64,000 bases of DNA from DASQZK01 sp963732905 (GTDB lineage: Bacteria > Bacteroidota > Bacteroidia > Bacteroidales > GCA-2748055): the NCBI GenBank assembly GCA_963732905.1, contig CAVTBM010000007.1:186001-250000 (forward strand), in the 5' to 3' direction. The number at the start of each line of letters is the position of its first letter. Position 1 is the stretch's first letter. This document shows positions 9,294-18,578 of the stretch, piece after piece. Position numbers and translations under genes: made by a program. The notes under the pieces were generated by a model that saw nothing but the letters and a program-made list of their open reading frames with translations, was not told where the DNA came from and made no database searches.

Positions 9294-10119
9294 CCTGCAG
9301 GTCCTTATCATTTTCAATATTCAGTGTATCGGGGATAGGGAATTTTGTGGAATCCACAGTTAACCAAACATCCACATTCGCTCCAAGGTGGATTGTGTTT
9401 CCTTCCTGAAATGTGGGCCTCTGCCGCCATATGAAGGCCCTTGCGGTATCCTCCTCGTTCGTCACGCTGTTATCGTAAATAACCGCATTGATATTCAGGT
9501 AGCGGTCCGCAACGAGGTTCCTGGCTGTAAATAAACTCATTCCCATCAGGTCGGGTACGGCTGTAGTTTCATCACTCAGTCCCTGTCCAAGCACCAGATC
9601 TATGCTGGAGCCTTTCAGGACCCTTGATCCCGGCTGAACAAGGCTGTCATTGAGTCTCTGTTCAAGAACCCTGTTCATGAACATATCCGGTTTATAAAAG
9701 ATCTTTCCCAGGTTCAGTCCGTACGATTCAAGGGTTGATCGCGCCTGCCTCAGTGAAACGCCTGTTACAGCCGGCATAGTCACTTTCTCGGGGTTAAAGG
9801 CATTCATTGTAAGATAGATTCTTCGTAATTCTTTAACCTTGGAGCCCGGCTTCGGATTCTGTCGGGCGACGGTACCCCGTGGTAATTCCTTGTAAAAAAT
9901 GGAATCGTTTACTTTGAATCTGAGATTTTTCGAGTCAAGGATGATCTGAACCTCTTCACGACTAAGCCCGGTCAGATCGGGAACGGTAATGGCCTGCCCG
10001 TGATGGGTATATACCCGGAGCCAGATAAGTGTTCCTGCAAAAAGCAGCATGATGACTGCCGCTGCGATCAGTAGATTTCTCAGGAATGTTTTTGAAATCA
10101 GGAAATTCAGAAAATTCAT
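9277..10119 (-). CDS. PASTA-domain membrane-anchored protein
   Basis: About 280 aa from ATG at 10119. One N-terminal membrane helix (LLIAAAVIMLLFAGTLIWL) is followed by three PASTA repeats, each beginning with a V-P-D/A-L/V-T/M-G motif (VPDLTGLSREEVQ, MPAVTGVSLRQAR, VPDLMGMSLFTAR). PASTA domains bind peptidoglycan stems in other phyla; no kinase domain is present here. A longer frame starting with TTG at 10143 is unlikely because that TTG is the end of a TATCTTTG promoter box, which would put it at or before the transcription start. It is linked with ddl and rluD, consistent with a cell-wall role. Confidence 0.9.
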   Translation of the reverse strand: MNFLNFLISKTFLRNLLIAAAVIMLLFAGTLIWLRVYTHHGQAITVPDLTGLSREEVQIILDSKNLRFKVNDSIFYKELPRGTVARQNPKPGSKVKELRRIYLTMNAFNPEKVTMPAVTGVSLRQARSTLESYGLNLGKIFYKPDMFMNRVLEQRLNDSLVQPGSRVLKGSSIDLVLGQGLSDETTAVPDLMGMSLFTARNLVADRYLNINAVIYDNSVTNEEDTARAFIWRQRPTFQEGNTIHLGANVDVWLTVDSTKFPIPDTLNIENDKDLQDDKLN

Positions 10120-10140
10120 TGGGTTGATTTTATTACCGGA

Positions 10141-10168
10141 CAAAGATAAATAAATCCCTTTTATTCAA
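10141..10168 (-). promoter_or_regulatory. Bacteroidota-type promoter for the PASTA-T9SS-rluD-ddl operon
   Basis: Read on the minus strand: TTG (10168-10166), 17 bases, then TATCTTTG (10148-10141), a perfect TAnnTTTG -7 box. Transcription would begin about 10135, giving a leader of roughly 15 nt to the ATG at 10119. Confidence 0.65.
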
Positions 10169-10282
10169 CGGTAAAAACCGGTGGCGAATAACATTACGCG
10201 ATGTCCAGGTCAATGATCCAACATTCCGGTAACTCCCGGAGATGATTAATAAACGGACATTTCTTCCGGAAAGGTATACAGA

Positions 10283-11398
10283 TCAGGCGAATATTTTCAG
10301 GGGATGGTACAGACTGTCGCGTTCAACGGGTATCCGGCCCCCTGCTTTCACCAGGGTAACGATTTCCTCGACGGTCATACCGGGGGTCTGCTCTTCCGCT
10401 CCGGCCATAGTATAGATTTTAGTAGTATCATTGATGGTCCCGTCCAGATCATCTACCCCAAAAGAAAGTGCCAGTGTGGCATTTTCTTTCCCTATCATAG
10501 GCCAGTAAGCCTTGATATGAGTTATATTATCGAGGAAAAGCCTCGAAACCGCATAATTTCTCAGGTCTTCAGTGAAGGATACTTCCCCTGTCTCCGACAT
10601 CTGATTATTCAAACTGCGGTATTTCAACGGAATAAAAGCATTGAATCCTCCTGTTTTGTCCTGGAGATCTCTGAGTCTGTTCAGATGATCGATGCGCTGG
10701 GCATAATTTTCAATATGACCATAGAGCATGGTCGCATTTGTTGGCAATCCAAGTTCATGAGCAGTACGGTGAATTTCAAGCCACCTCTCAGAGTCCGTCT
10801 TGTCGGGACATATTTTTTTCCTGAGTTCCTCATCAAATATTTCAGCCCCGCCTCCAGGCATCGATTGAAGCCCGGCTTCCCTGAGTACTGTCAGGGCTTC
10901 CTTCAGATCGAGCCTTGATTTCCTGGCCATGTGATCTATCTCGGCGGCCGTGAATGCCTTGATGTGAATCGAGGGAAGTTCACGCCGGACAATCTTCAGC
11001 ATCTCCGCGTAGTACTCCGTGTCCCTCCCGGGGTGAACGCCTCCTACAATATGAATTTCGGTGACATCCTTATCCCGGTATTCTGAAACCAGCTGCGTGA
11101 TTTCATCCAGATTATATTCCCAGGCCCCTTCTTCATGGACATTCCGTGAATAAGAGCAAAAGAGACAGTGATGGATGCAAATATTGGTCGGTTCAAGGTG
11201 AAAATTCCGGTTGAAATACACATGATCGCCGTTGAGGTTCATCCTTTGCCGGTCAGCCAGGAGACCAAGCAGGGAGAGTTCAAATTCCCGGAATAGTACC
11301 AGTCCGTCTTTTGTAGTCAGGCGCTCATTATTCAGAATTTTGCGGGTTATATCCTTCTTTTCCCCCTTCAGTCCCTTCAATACAAGTTCATTCTCCAT
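10283..11398 (-). CDS. mqnE: Aminodeoxyfutalosine synthase (menaquinone biosynthesis)
   Basis: 371 aa radical SAM enzyme. The cluster motif C-x3-C-x2-C is at C74, C78 and C81 (TNICIHHCLFC). The segments EIHIVGGVHPG, SMPGGGAEIF, TNATMLYGH and FIPLKYRSLNNQ fit MqnE better than the related cyclase MqnC. It joins an adenosyl radical to 3-[(1-carboxyvinyl)oxy]benzoate in the futalosine route to menaquinone. The gene begins two bases after the FAD oxidoreductase gene ends, so the two are co-transcribed. No other mqn genes are in the window. Confidence 0.92.
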   Translation of the reverse strand: MENELVLKGLKGEKKDITRKILNNERLTTKDGLVLFREFELSLLGLLADRQRMNLNGDHVYFNRNFHLEPTNICIHHCLFCSYSRNVHEEGAWEYNLDEITQLVSEYRDKDVTEIHIVGGVHPGRDTEYYAEMLKIVRRELPSIHIKAFTAAEIDHMARKSRLDLKEALTVLREAGLQSMPGGGAEIFDEELRKKICPDKTDSERWLEIHRTAHELGLPTNATMLYGHIENYAQRIDHLNRLRDLQDKTGGFNAFIPLKYRSLNNQMSETGEVSFTEDLRNYAVSRLFLDNITHIKAYWPMIGKENATLALSFGVDDLDGTINDTTKIYTMAGAEEQTPGMTVEEIVTLVKAGGRIPVERDSLYHPLKIFA

Positions 11399-11400
11399 CC

Positions 11401-12837
11401 TTAATCCGTTTTTACAAGGCCTGTTTTAGTGATGATGCTTGATTCCTGGTAGGTTTCATAGTCGGTATTGATCTCCCAGAGGTTATGAGATTTATTCTCA
11501 AGTATATTTTCAGCAGCAAGGATGCCCATGAAAATGCTGTGATCCTGGTTATTGTATTTATAAGCTCCATAACGTCCGATGGCCTGCAGTTTTTCAATAC
11601 TATCCAGGTAATCCTCAATAGGTTTCAGTTTTTCCTTGTATCCTCTGAAATAGACCGGATAACACCTGGGGATACGAACGACCTTACCCTCCCTGACATT
11701 TCCGTCGCCAATGAGTCCGGTCTGTATGATTTCCCTGCTGGCAATACTGATGTACTCCTCATCTTCAAGCTTCCATTCGGGATCTTCAAAATTGCACCAG
11801 TACTCCAGACATAAAATAGTATCTTCTTCCTTTCCATACATTTCGGGTACCCAGTTCCGGAAGTTGGTGATGCGGCCGGCCTTCATATTTTTTGAATGAA
11901 TGTACAACCATTGATCGGGAAATAGTCCGTTAGTATCGATTCTCAGATATACCAGTATTGTATTCCTGAATTTTAGTGTATTAGCCATATCTTTTATATG
12001 ATAAGGCGTCTCCGGGAGCCTGGTCACCAGGAGTGAGATGGGCATGGAGGAGATCACATGATCATATTCAATGGTCTCTCCGCTGGTCAACTGGAGACCT
12101 GTCACCACGTGACCGGAGGTGATCACCTTTTCGACGCCTTTGTTCAGGTAGATTTTCCCACCCTTATCCCGGATGAATGAAGCCATCTTCTCATAAATCG
12201 ATCCTGAACCTCCAAGTGGATAGGCAAACTGATCGACGAGGGTCTGATGCTGGTTGTTCTTTCCCTTAAAAAGTGCGTTTTTTATTGCCTCATAAAGCGA
12301 AAGTTTTTTGATACGCTGTGCAGCAAAATCCTTATCGAGCTCACGGCAGGAGATTCCCCAGAGTTTTTCACTGTAAGTCTTGAAAAAGATGCGGTACAAC
12401 CGTTTTCCGAAACGGTTGGAGACCCAGGATTCGAAGGTCCCATCGTCATGGGCAGGGAAAATCCGCTGTTTCACATAACTCAGCACACAAAGTGCAGCTT
12501 CAAAAAACCCAAGACCCTTCAGTGCATTTACTGCTCTGATAGGATAATAGAAAAAGGTGTTTTTATAGAAGATACGGGTCTGCCTGTTTACAATATCATA
12601 ATCCTTTCCTGCGACTTCTAGCCATAGTCCGTTTACCCTTGGGTCGTGACTGAAAAATCGATGCGGACCGAGGTCCACACGCTGACCGAACATATCCACC
12701 GATCTGGCCAGCCCTCCAATGTGTGAAGATATTTCATACACATCGAGTTGTTCTATCGTTCCCCCGGGAATGGCTTTTGACAATTGATATGCAGCGGTTA
12801 TTCCTGCAGGCCCGGCACCAATGACGGCAATTCTCAT
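11401..12837 (-). CDS. FAD-dependent amine-oxidase-family oxidoreductase
   Basis: 478 aa. The N-terminus has a Rossmann dinucleotide site, IAVIGAGPAGITAAYQL, and RSVDMFGQRVDLGPHRFFS typical of the protoporphyrinogen oxidase/UDP-galactopyranose mutase-like branch. The C-terminus (AIGRYGAYKYNNQDHSIFMGI) is the second FAD-contact region. The substrate is unknown; relatives act on carotenoids, porphyrins or nucleotide sugars. It is co-transcribed with mqnE from a promoter at 12864-12893, though that need not mean a role in quinone synthesis. Confidence 0.8.
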   Translation of the reverse strand: MRIAVIGAGPAGITAAYQLSKAIPGGTIEQLDVYEISSHIGGLARSVDMFGQRVDLGPHRFFSHDPRVNGLWLEVAGKDYDIVNRQTRIFYKNTFFYYPIRAVNALKGLGFFEAALCVLSYVKQRIFPAHDDGTFESWVSNRFGKRLYRIFFKTYSEKLWGISCRELDKDFAAQRIKKLSLYEAIKNALFKGKNNQHQTLVDQFAYPLGGSGSIYEKMASFIRDKGGKIYLNKGVEKVITSGHVVTGLQLTSGETIEYDHVISSMPISLLVTRLPETPYHIKDMANTLKFRNTILVYLRIDTNGLFPDQWLYIHSKNMKAGRITNFRNWVPEMYGKEEDTILCLEYWCNFEDPEWKLEDEEYISIASREIIQTGLIGDGNVREGKVVRIPRCYPVYFRGYKEKLKPIEDYLDSIEKLQAIGRYGAYKYNNQDHSIFMGILAAENILENKSHNLWEINTDYETYQESSIITKTGLVKTD

Positions 12838-12863
12838 TTAACGTTGTTGTGTTTAACGTGTGG

Positions 12864-12893
12864 CAAAATTAGAAATAATTAGCAAGTAATCAA
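12864..12893 (-). promoter_or_regulatory. Bacteroidota-type promoter for the FAD oxidoreductase-mqnE pair
   Basis: On the minus strand: TTG (12893-12891), 19 bases, TAATTTTG (12871-12864), matching TTG-N17..23-TAnnTTTG. It lies in the 56-base gap after the upstream glycosyltransferase gene. Confidence 0.6.
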
Positions 12894-15722
12894 CTACAAA
12901 GAATCACCATACTTCCTGAAGTCTGCAGCTTTGGCGGTCTGCCCCTGTTTATCAAAGATGGAGGCAATACTGTAATAAGCATCCTTATACCGCGGGTTCA
13001 GGTCCAGCGTAGTGTTAAATTGTTTCAGAGCCTCTTCATCATTTCCTTTCATTTCATACGCCAGTCCAAGATAATAATAGGTCTGGGAATTCTTGTAGTT
13101 TATAATGATGACCTGGTTAAGAATCGTGATGGCCCTGTCAAGTAGCACAGTGTTCCTGGTGTTATTCCCTTCGGAGAGGTAGGAGAATGCGACAAGATTC
13201 AGGGCTTTGTCATATTCGGGGTAGAAGGAAAGCAGTTGATGCAGTTTCTGACGTGCTTTTTCAAATGAACCGATGATAATGTATCCATGAGCCAAAGTCA
13301 GGTAAGCCACCTCATTATGAGGGTCATATTTTATAGCCTGCTCAAGCAGATTAAGACCCTCCATCATCAGCTTGATATTTTTCGAATTTATACCGGCATT
13401 GAGTTTCTGTATACCGTAAAAGTCATCCCGGTTTTCCCGTTTAACCACTGCACAGACGGGAACATCGTCCACTTTCACTTCATAAACCGTATTTTTCGGC
13501 GGCCAGATACCTTTTCTGATCTGGTAAGGGTCGATATAGTTCATGAAAAAGACGGCATAATCCCAGTTGTATATTCCCCGGTCGTAATACCGGGTGTAGG
13601 GGAGAGTGACCGTATCGGAATAATTCCGGAAATAGTAGTCGATAGTTGCTGTTGGTGCGTTTGAAATAATGGACGTTTTTTTCTTCCGCAATGGGAGGAC
13701 ATGCTCCTTAATCCATTCAGTGCCAGGCTTCAGGCTAACCAGGTAGTAATCCGTCTCATACTTTTTGTAAGCCTTGTCGACGCCGCCGACAAGCCTGTTG
13801 TAATAAATATACTGGAGGGGAAAATTCCTGAAAATATGGATTACAGGTCCGGCCATGGCAATCAGGACAACCAAAATAAATCCGGTGCGGAACATTCTTT
13901 TCCTGAAGAGATCCTTTACGCGGATGATGCCGGCAACAGTCAGAGCTACCAGTGGAGGGTAAATAAACAATACATGGCGCCATCCCCCATATACATTCGA
14001 ACCTTTGTAAATGATGTAAGCCACCGGAAACAGGGAGGCGAAATAGAGTAGGAAGATAATGAAGCCCTGGCCTTTTCTTTTGAAATATTCCAGAGTAAAC
14101 AGGGGGACCACATAAAAGATAAGGATAAGGACGGGTACCGTGATGAGGATGTCCTTGGGGATGTAATACCACGGAAGGTTATCGGACCAGATGATCTTTC
14201 CTTCGAACATCACTCTTAAGGCAACGGTAATGTTCGACATCATCTTAAGTGAAGTAAACGGGTTTTTAACGGGTGCATTAAGGGCGTAAGGCCAGGGGAG
14301 AAGGCTCAGGAAATAGGCTGCAAGTGAAATGGCAAGAAGATATGCCAGTCCCCGCCGGGCAAATTTCAGATAACTACCAGACATGAAGGGCCACGGCCAG
14401 CGGTTAAATATCATGTAAAGGCCCGAGAATAGAAAAAGGTACGGGATGAGAATAAGACCGCCGATGCGTATCGAAATGGTGAACGCTATCCCCAGGACGA
14501 TAAGAAGGGCTATCCGGACGGAAAATTCGGGAAGTCTTTTCAGAAACCGGATCGTTTGCAAAAGGGTAAATATGTAGCCCAGCGCAAACGGGATGTCCAG
14601 TGGATTGTTCATTGCATGGCCGAGGAACCGGGGCGAAAAAAACAGCAGGAACAGGCACAGCAGTCCCGCTGCATTTCCAAGAAGTAACCGCACCAGCAGG
14701 GCCGTGGTGACAATGGCCAGGGCACCGGTCAGCCCGTTCAGCACGTGCCTTGTCTCATATATTTTTTTTATATGAAAAGTCTTTATGAAAGCATAGGTGA
14801 ACAGGTCAAACGATTGTCCGTAATAATTAAGTTTATATTTGGGATCATTAAGGGCAAGCGTATCCTCACCGCCCGAAGCGAAATAATCATACACCTTTCC
14901 CGCCTGAAGCCAGTGTTTTTCTTCATCGCCGGAGATACCTGCATGGTAGCTGATAACCGGAAGGATGACTATCGTCAGAAGGGTTGCCATGATAAACAGA
15001 GGTCTCAGCAGAGGAGATTCTTTTACCACATTGTATTTTTTACCGGAGCGGTATTCCCGGAAAGCCGTGGTGAAATTCCAGCTAAACCAACGACGGAAGA
15101 AAGAAAGGCAGGCAGGCAGGTGAATCTTTACTCCGGATTGTGCGGTGTAAGGATTGTCAATGGGAAGGAAAATTCTGGAACCAGTCTGTTGCAGATTCCG
15201 GATATACCACAGGAGATCTTCCCGCAGAGAGACGGCAGGAGTGGCGGGGAGGGTCGAAAAATATTCAGCCAGGTCTTTTCCAAGTACGATTCCGCCGGGG
15301 ACCTGGGGCAACTGGTTCCTGAAAAAGAGTTCGGACCATGATCCGGCGTCAGGAAATGCAGTATTCTCATGGTAAAATTCATTAAAGTTGATTTCCCTTG
15401 AGATTCCATCAGCAGCCATTATCACAAGGTAGTCAAAATCATTGCCCGGAACAGGAAGGAGGGCTTCACCCCGGGGCAGAACCTTCCATCCGGTGTTTGG
15501 CTGCAGAGTATCTCCGTCTTGAAAATCTTCAGGCTGGTGGTCTTCAACAAGGAAAAAAGAGGCTGATCCATGGTAATCCTTTTTCAACCGTTTTATGGAG
15601 TCAGAAAAGAGAGTATTGGTTTCCTTCGTCATTCCGGAGGTATTGAACAGGAAAGCTAGTTTTGGCAGCTTTTTTTCCGGAATAACAGGTTTAAGGTGAT
15701 GGATTCGGGACGTTTTCTTCAT
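12894..15722 (-). CDS. Large membrane glycosyltransferase (GT-C fold) with C-terminal TPRs
   Basis: 942 aa. Residues 1-230 are a soluble region I do not recognise. Residues 240-680 have about ten hydrophobic helices and an acidic pair in the first external loop (SGDEEKHW, D266-E267), as in GT39/GT83-type enzymes that use polyprenyl-phosphate sugars; FFSPRFLGHAMNNPLDIPFAL fits the same group. Residues 790-942 hold about four TPR units (EVAYLTLAHGYIIIGSFEKA, SQTYYYLGLAYEMKGNDEEA). It probably glycosylates a protein or lipid at the outer face of the inner membrane, with TPRs for partner binding. Donor and acceptor are unknown. Confidence 0.82.
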   Translation of the reverse strand: MKKTSRIHHLKPVIPEKKLPKLAFLFNTSGMTKETNTLFSDSIKRLKKDYHGSASFFLVEDHQPEDFQDGDTLQPNTGWKVLPRGEALLPVPGNDFDYLVIMAADGISREINFNEFYHENTAFPDAGSWSELFFRNQLPQVPGGIVLGKDLAEYFSTLPATPAVSLREDLLWYIRNLQQTGSRIFLPIDNPYTAQSGVKIHLPACLSFFRRWFSWNFTTAFREYRSGKKYNVVKESPLLRPLFIMATLLTIVILPVISYHAGISGDEEKHWLQAGKVYDYFASGGEDTLALNDPKYKLNYYGQSFDLFTYAFIKTFHIKKIYETRHVLNGLTGALAIVTTALLVRLLLGNAAGLLCLFLLFFSPRFLGHAMNNPLDIPFALGYIFTLLQTIRFLKRLPEFSVRIALLIVLGIAFTISIRIGGLILIPYLFLFSGLYMIFNRWPWPFMSGSYLKFARRGLAYLLAISLAAYFLSLLPWPYALNAPVKNPFTSLKMMSNITVALRVMFEGKIIWSDNLPWYYIPKDILITVPVLILIFYVVPLFTLEYFKRKGQGFIIFLLYFASLFPVAYIIYKGSNVYGGWRHVLFIYPPLVALTVAGIIRVKDLFRKRMFRTGFILVVLIAMAGPVIHIFRNFPLQYIYYNRLVGGVDKAYKKYETDYYLVSLKPGTEWIKEHVLPLRKKKTSIISNAPTATIDYYFRNYSDTVTLPYTRYYDRGIYNWDYAVFFMNYIDPYQIRKGIWPPKNTVYEVKVDDVPVCAVVKRENRDDFYGIQKLNAGINSKNIKLMMEGLNLLEQAIKYDPHNEVAYLTLAHGYIIIGSFEKARQKLHQLLSFYPEYDKALNLVAFSYLSEGNNTRNTVLLDRAITILNQVIIINYKNSQTYYYLGLAYEMKGNDEEALKQFNTTLDLNPRYKDAYYSIASIFDKQGQTAKAADFRKYGDSL

Positions 15723-15886
15723 ATCCGCAAATGTTTTTGGACATTCAGGAAGTGAAGATAAGAATAATCTTCCTTGGTCGGGATAATAGGAATGGAAAAT
15801 TATCTTCCTGAGATTATACCCATTATGAAGATGTCAGGACTATTATTACCGGATCCGGCGTTAAGGTTTTCAGACAGGTGTGGGGC

Positions 15887-15917
15887 AAAAAAAAAACGAA
15901 CCGGTGGAGATTCGTTT
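15887..15917 (-). terminator. Rho-independent terminator after rpmH
   Basis: On the minus strand AAACGAA (15917-15911) pairs with TTCGTTT (15900-15894) around a 10-nt loop, followed by a run of T. It lies about 25 bases after the rpmH stop and ends the GT2-sigma-rsmG-rpmH unit. Confidence 0.85.
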
Positions 15918-15940
15918 AAGCCAGGCAGGTAAATACAAGC

Positions 15941-16099
15941 CTATTTTTTATGTTTCTGCTCGTCAGATACAGTGAGTTTTTTCCTTCCCTTTGCTCTTCT
16001 GGAAGCCAAAACATTACGCCCGTTGGCAGTAGCCATTCTGGATCTGAAACCGTGCTTGTTGTTTCTTTTTCTTCTGGAAGGCTGAAACGTTCTTTTCAT
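15941..16099 (-). CDS. rpmH: 50S ribosomal protein L34
   Basis: 52 aa. The translation begins MKRTFQPSRRKRNNKHGFR and continues with SRMATANGRNVLASRRAKGR to KKLTVSDEQKHKK, the complete L34 signature including the MKRT(F/Y)QPS start. The protein is very basic, as expected for this small large-subunit protein. The gene has its own promoter at 16143-16171 and a terminator at 15887-15917. Here it follows rsmG rather than dnaA. Confidence 0.97.
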   Translation of the reverse strand: MKRTFQPSRRKRNNKHGFRSRMATANGRNVLASRRAKGRKKLTVSDEQKHKK

Positions 16100-16142
16100 G
16101 ACAGTATATCTTTATCTGTTATAATCTTTTGGAATGGGACTG

Positions 16143-16171
16143 CAAAAATAGCTTTTTTTTTATTTATCAAA
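16143..16171 (-). promoter_or_regulatory. Bacteroidota-type promoter for rpmH
   Basis: On the minus strand: TTTG (16171-16168), 17 bases with an A run, then TATTTTTG (16150-16143), a perfect TAnnTTTG. It gives a leader of about 37 nt before the rpmH ATG at 16099. Confidence 0.7.
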
Positions 16172-16199
16172 AAGAAATTCAGGAAAAAAGAACACCTTC

Positions 16200-16832
16200 T
16201 TATACTTTTCCTTTGAATGGCAGGTAAACTATTTTTTTAGTTTGGAAGAATTCTTCGTTGAAAAAGTCAGAAACAGGGAAAATCCGGACCTTATCCCGGA
16301 AACTTTCCAACTCATTGTCGAGTTCTCCGCCTTTGAGATAGAGGATGCCATTCGTTAATTCGTTGAACTGCTTTCCTGAAATTTTATCCCCCACCCATTC
16401 ATAAAACCTGGGAAAGGATGTTACGGCGCGGCTGGTGATAAAATGCCATTTACCTTTCATATTTTCAGCACGTGAACATATTGCATCGGTATTCCTGAGT
16501 CCGAGGTCTGCAGTGATATCCTTCACCACCATGATTTTCTTACGGATAGAATCGACCAGGGTGAAGTGAGCTCCCGGGAAAAGAATGGACAGCGGTATCC
16601 CGGGGAAACCTCCACCGGTCCCGACATCCAGAATTTCGGTCTGATCCCTGAACCGGATAACCTTTGCAATAGCAAGGGAATGGAGAACATGTCGTTCGAA
16701 AAGAAAGGGAATGTCTTTGCGGGAGATCACGTTGATCTTTTCATTCCACATGGTATAGAGTCTCTCAAGCTTACGGAATTTTTCCTGTTGTTCGCCGGAA
16801 AGATCCGGGAAGTATTTCAGGATCAGTTCCAT
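16200..16832 (-). CDS. rsmG: 16S rRNA (guanine-527 N7)-methyltransferase
   Basis: 210 aa, full length. It is a SAM-dependent Rossmann methyltransferase with ILDVGTGGGFPGIPLSI as the SAM loop and FLFERHVLHSL upstream, both characteristic of RsmG/GidB. It methylates G527 of 16S rRNA, near the streptomycin site. It begins seven bases after the ECF sigma gene stops, so they are probably one operon. Confidence 0.95.
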   Translation of the reverse strand: MELILKYFPDLSGEQQEKFRKLERLYTMWNEKINVISRKDIPFLFERHVLHSLAIAKVIRFRDQTEILDVGTGGGFPGIPLSILFPGAHFTLVDSIRKKIMVVKDITADLGLRNTDAICSRAENMKGKWHFITSRAVTSFPRFYEWVGDKISGKQFNELTNGILYLKGGELDNELESFRDKVRIFPVSDFFNEEFFQTKKIVYLPFKGKV

Positions 16833-16839
16833 AAAAGTG

Positions 16840-17445
16840 TCAGATATTTTCAGGCGTGTTTTTCAGAATATTGAACAACAGTTCTCTTGCCCTGAAGAGC
16901 TGGGCTTTAACAGTTCCGATGGGCAGATCCAGTTCTTTGGAGATCTCGTCATAGGAAAATTCTTTGAAATACCTTAATTCGACCAGCCGGCGGTAACGGG
17001 GTTTCAGTTTTGATACCACCTCCCTCATGATCACCACCTTCTGTTTGTTGATCATATGATTTTCCGGGTTGGGCGTTTCAGATTGTATGAAAGATGAAGG
17101 TGTCAGCGAATCATCATCATCGAAGGTATGATCGAGGGACACCATATTTCCTCTTTTTTTCCTTATGAAATCAATACAATTGTTGGTTGCAATTTTAAAC
17201 AACCAGGTGCTGAATGCATAATTTGGTGTATACTGATGGATGTTTTTAAATGCCTTACCGAAGGCTTCGATGGTAAGGTCTTCAGCATCCACCGGATTAC
17301 TCACCATTTTAAGCAGCATAAAGTAGATGGTATCCCGGTAGCGGCCGAGAAGTTCTGCATAAGCCCTCTGATCTCCCTTCCTGGCCATCTCGACAAGCCG
17401 GAAATCCTGCTGAGCCTTATCGGAGAGGTTAAGGTTTAATTCCAT
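16840..17445 (-). CDS. ECF-type RNA polymerase sigma factor
   Basis: 201 aa. Region 2 (about 20-95) contains YAELLGRYRDTIYFMLLKMV, DAEDLTIEAFGKAFKNI and FSTWLFKIATNNCIDFIRKKRG, the core-binding and -10 helices. A polar linker follows at 97-125, and region 4 (about 135-195) contains RRLVELRYFKEFSYDEIS and a helix-turn-helix, LDLPIGTVKAQLFRAREL. No anti-sigma gene is adjacent. Its start overlaps the end of the upstream GT2 gene by ten bases, indicating coupled translation. Confidence 0.92.
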   Translation of the reverse strand: MELNLNLSDKAQQDFRLVEMARKGDQRAYAELLGRYRDTIYFMLLKMVSNPVDAEDLTIEAFGKAFKNIHQYTPNYAFSTWLFKIATNNCIDFIRKKRGNMVSLDHTFDDDDSLTPSSFIQSETPNPENHMINKQKVVIMREVVSKLKPRYRRLVELRYFKEFSYDEISKELDLPIGTVKAQLFRARELLFNILKNTPENI

Positions 17446-18578
17446 CTATTTCTTTTCCTTTCAATAATATTCCCAATATGCAAAACCCCGTACAACAACG
17501 GGAAAAGAGGTTCAAACAGCAGCGAAGGTAAGAATAAATAAGTTTCCTCCAAAGGTCTGAAAGCAATATTAAAGATTATCCCTTTAATGAGGAGAATGAG
17601 AATATAAACACCGATGACGTAGAAGTTTAGGACATGTGCGAATAGGAGAAGCACAAAGATGATATTTAGAAGGATTCTCGATAAATATTCCATTCCCAGG
17701 AGGCGTTTGACGGGTTGTTGATAAAATTTTCCGGTGGTTAAATGTCGCCTCTTCTGTGTGAGCCATCCCGACCAGCTTAGCTCAGGTTCGGACCAGGTAA
17801 AACTCTCCTTATGTGATTCAACGAGCAGATTTGTTTTTGTTGACGTTTCGCTGACGAACAGGTCGTCATCGCCTGAAATGAGCCGGTTGTGAGATGCAAA
17901 GCCTTTATTTTTGAAGAACAGGCTTTTCTTATACGCCAGGTTTCGTCCCACGCCCATGTAAGGCCTGCCGGCCCTGGCGAAGGAGGAATATTGCATGACA
18001 ATGAAGGCCGTATCAAAGCGAATGAACAGGTTTAAGAGACCTTTTCGTTTTTTATAAAGTCCTATCCCGGCCACGATATCGATATCATCGTTGAAATGCC
18101 TTGTCATGTAACGGATCCAGTTCTTCCCTGCGGTGTTACAATCGGCATCGGTGAAAAGCAGTAGTTCGTGAGTGGAAGCTTTGATTCCGATGGTCAGGGC
18201 CAGTTTTTTGCCGTGCGTGAATACGGGGTCCTTCCTGATGGTGGAGACCCGCAAAACAGGATACCGTTTTTGAAAGTCAGCCAGGACCTCCTCCGTTTCA
18301 TCCTCTGAGCAGTCATTCACTACAATAACTTCATAGTCCGGGTAATCCTGTTCCAGGACAGATGGAAGGAATTTTTTCAGGTTTTCGGCTTCATTCCTGG
18401 CACAAATGATCACTGAGACAGGCGACAGCTGATCCCCTGTTTCTTTCAGTGCCTCAGGTTTTTTCGAAGCTTTGACAAAAATATGCAGGTAATACCAAGC
18501 CTGAACAAAAAAACTCATCAGGAACAAAATTAGTAAAACCCTGGTATACAGATCAGTATGTTGTATGATGTATTCCAA
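17436..18578 (-). CDS. Membrane-associated family 2 glycosyltransferase
   Basis: 380 aa. A membrane helix at about 13-35 precedes the GT-A domain: PVSVIICARNEAENLKKFL, YEVIVVNDCSEDETEEV and LLFTDADCNT with the DxD metal motif. The QKRRH motif (WLTQKRRHLTTGKF) common to processive or polyprenol-linked GT2 enzymes follows. At least two C-terminal membrane helices lie at about 295-365. It probably transfers a sugar to a lipid or polysaccharide at the inner membrane. It is the first gene of the unit GT2-sigma-rsmG-(rpmH). Confidence 0.88.
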   Translation of the reverse strand: MEYIIQHTDLYTRVLLILFLMSFFVQAWYYLHIFVKASKKPEALKETGDQLSPVSVIICARNEAENLKKFLPSVLEQDYPDYEVIVVNDCSEDETEEVLADFQKRYPVLRVSTIRKDPVFTHGKKLALTIGIKASTHELLLFTDADCNTAGKNWIRYMTRHFNDDIDIVAGIGLYKKRKGLLNLFIRFDTAFIVMQYSSFARAGRPYMGVGRNLAYKKSLFFKNKGFASHNRLISGDDDLFVSETSTKTNLLVESHKESFTWSEPELSWSGWLTQKRRHLTTGKFYQQPVKRLLGMEYLSRILLNIIFVLLLFAHVLNFYVIGVYILILLIKGIIFNIAFRPLEETYLFLPSLLFEPLFPLLYGVLHIGNIIERKRNRWN

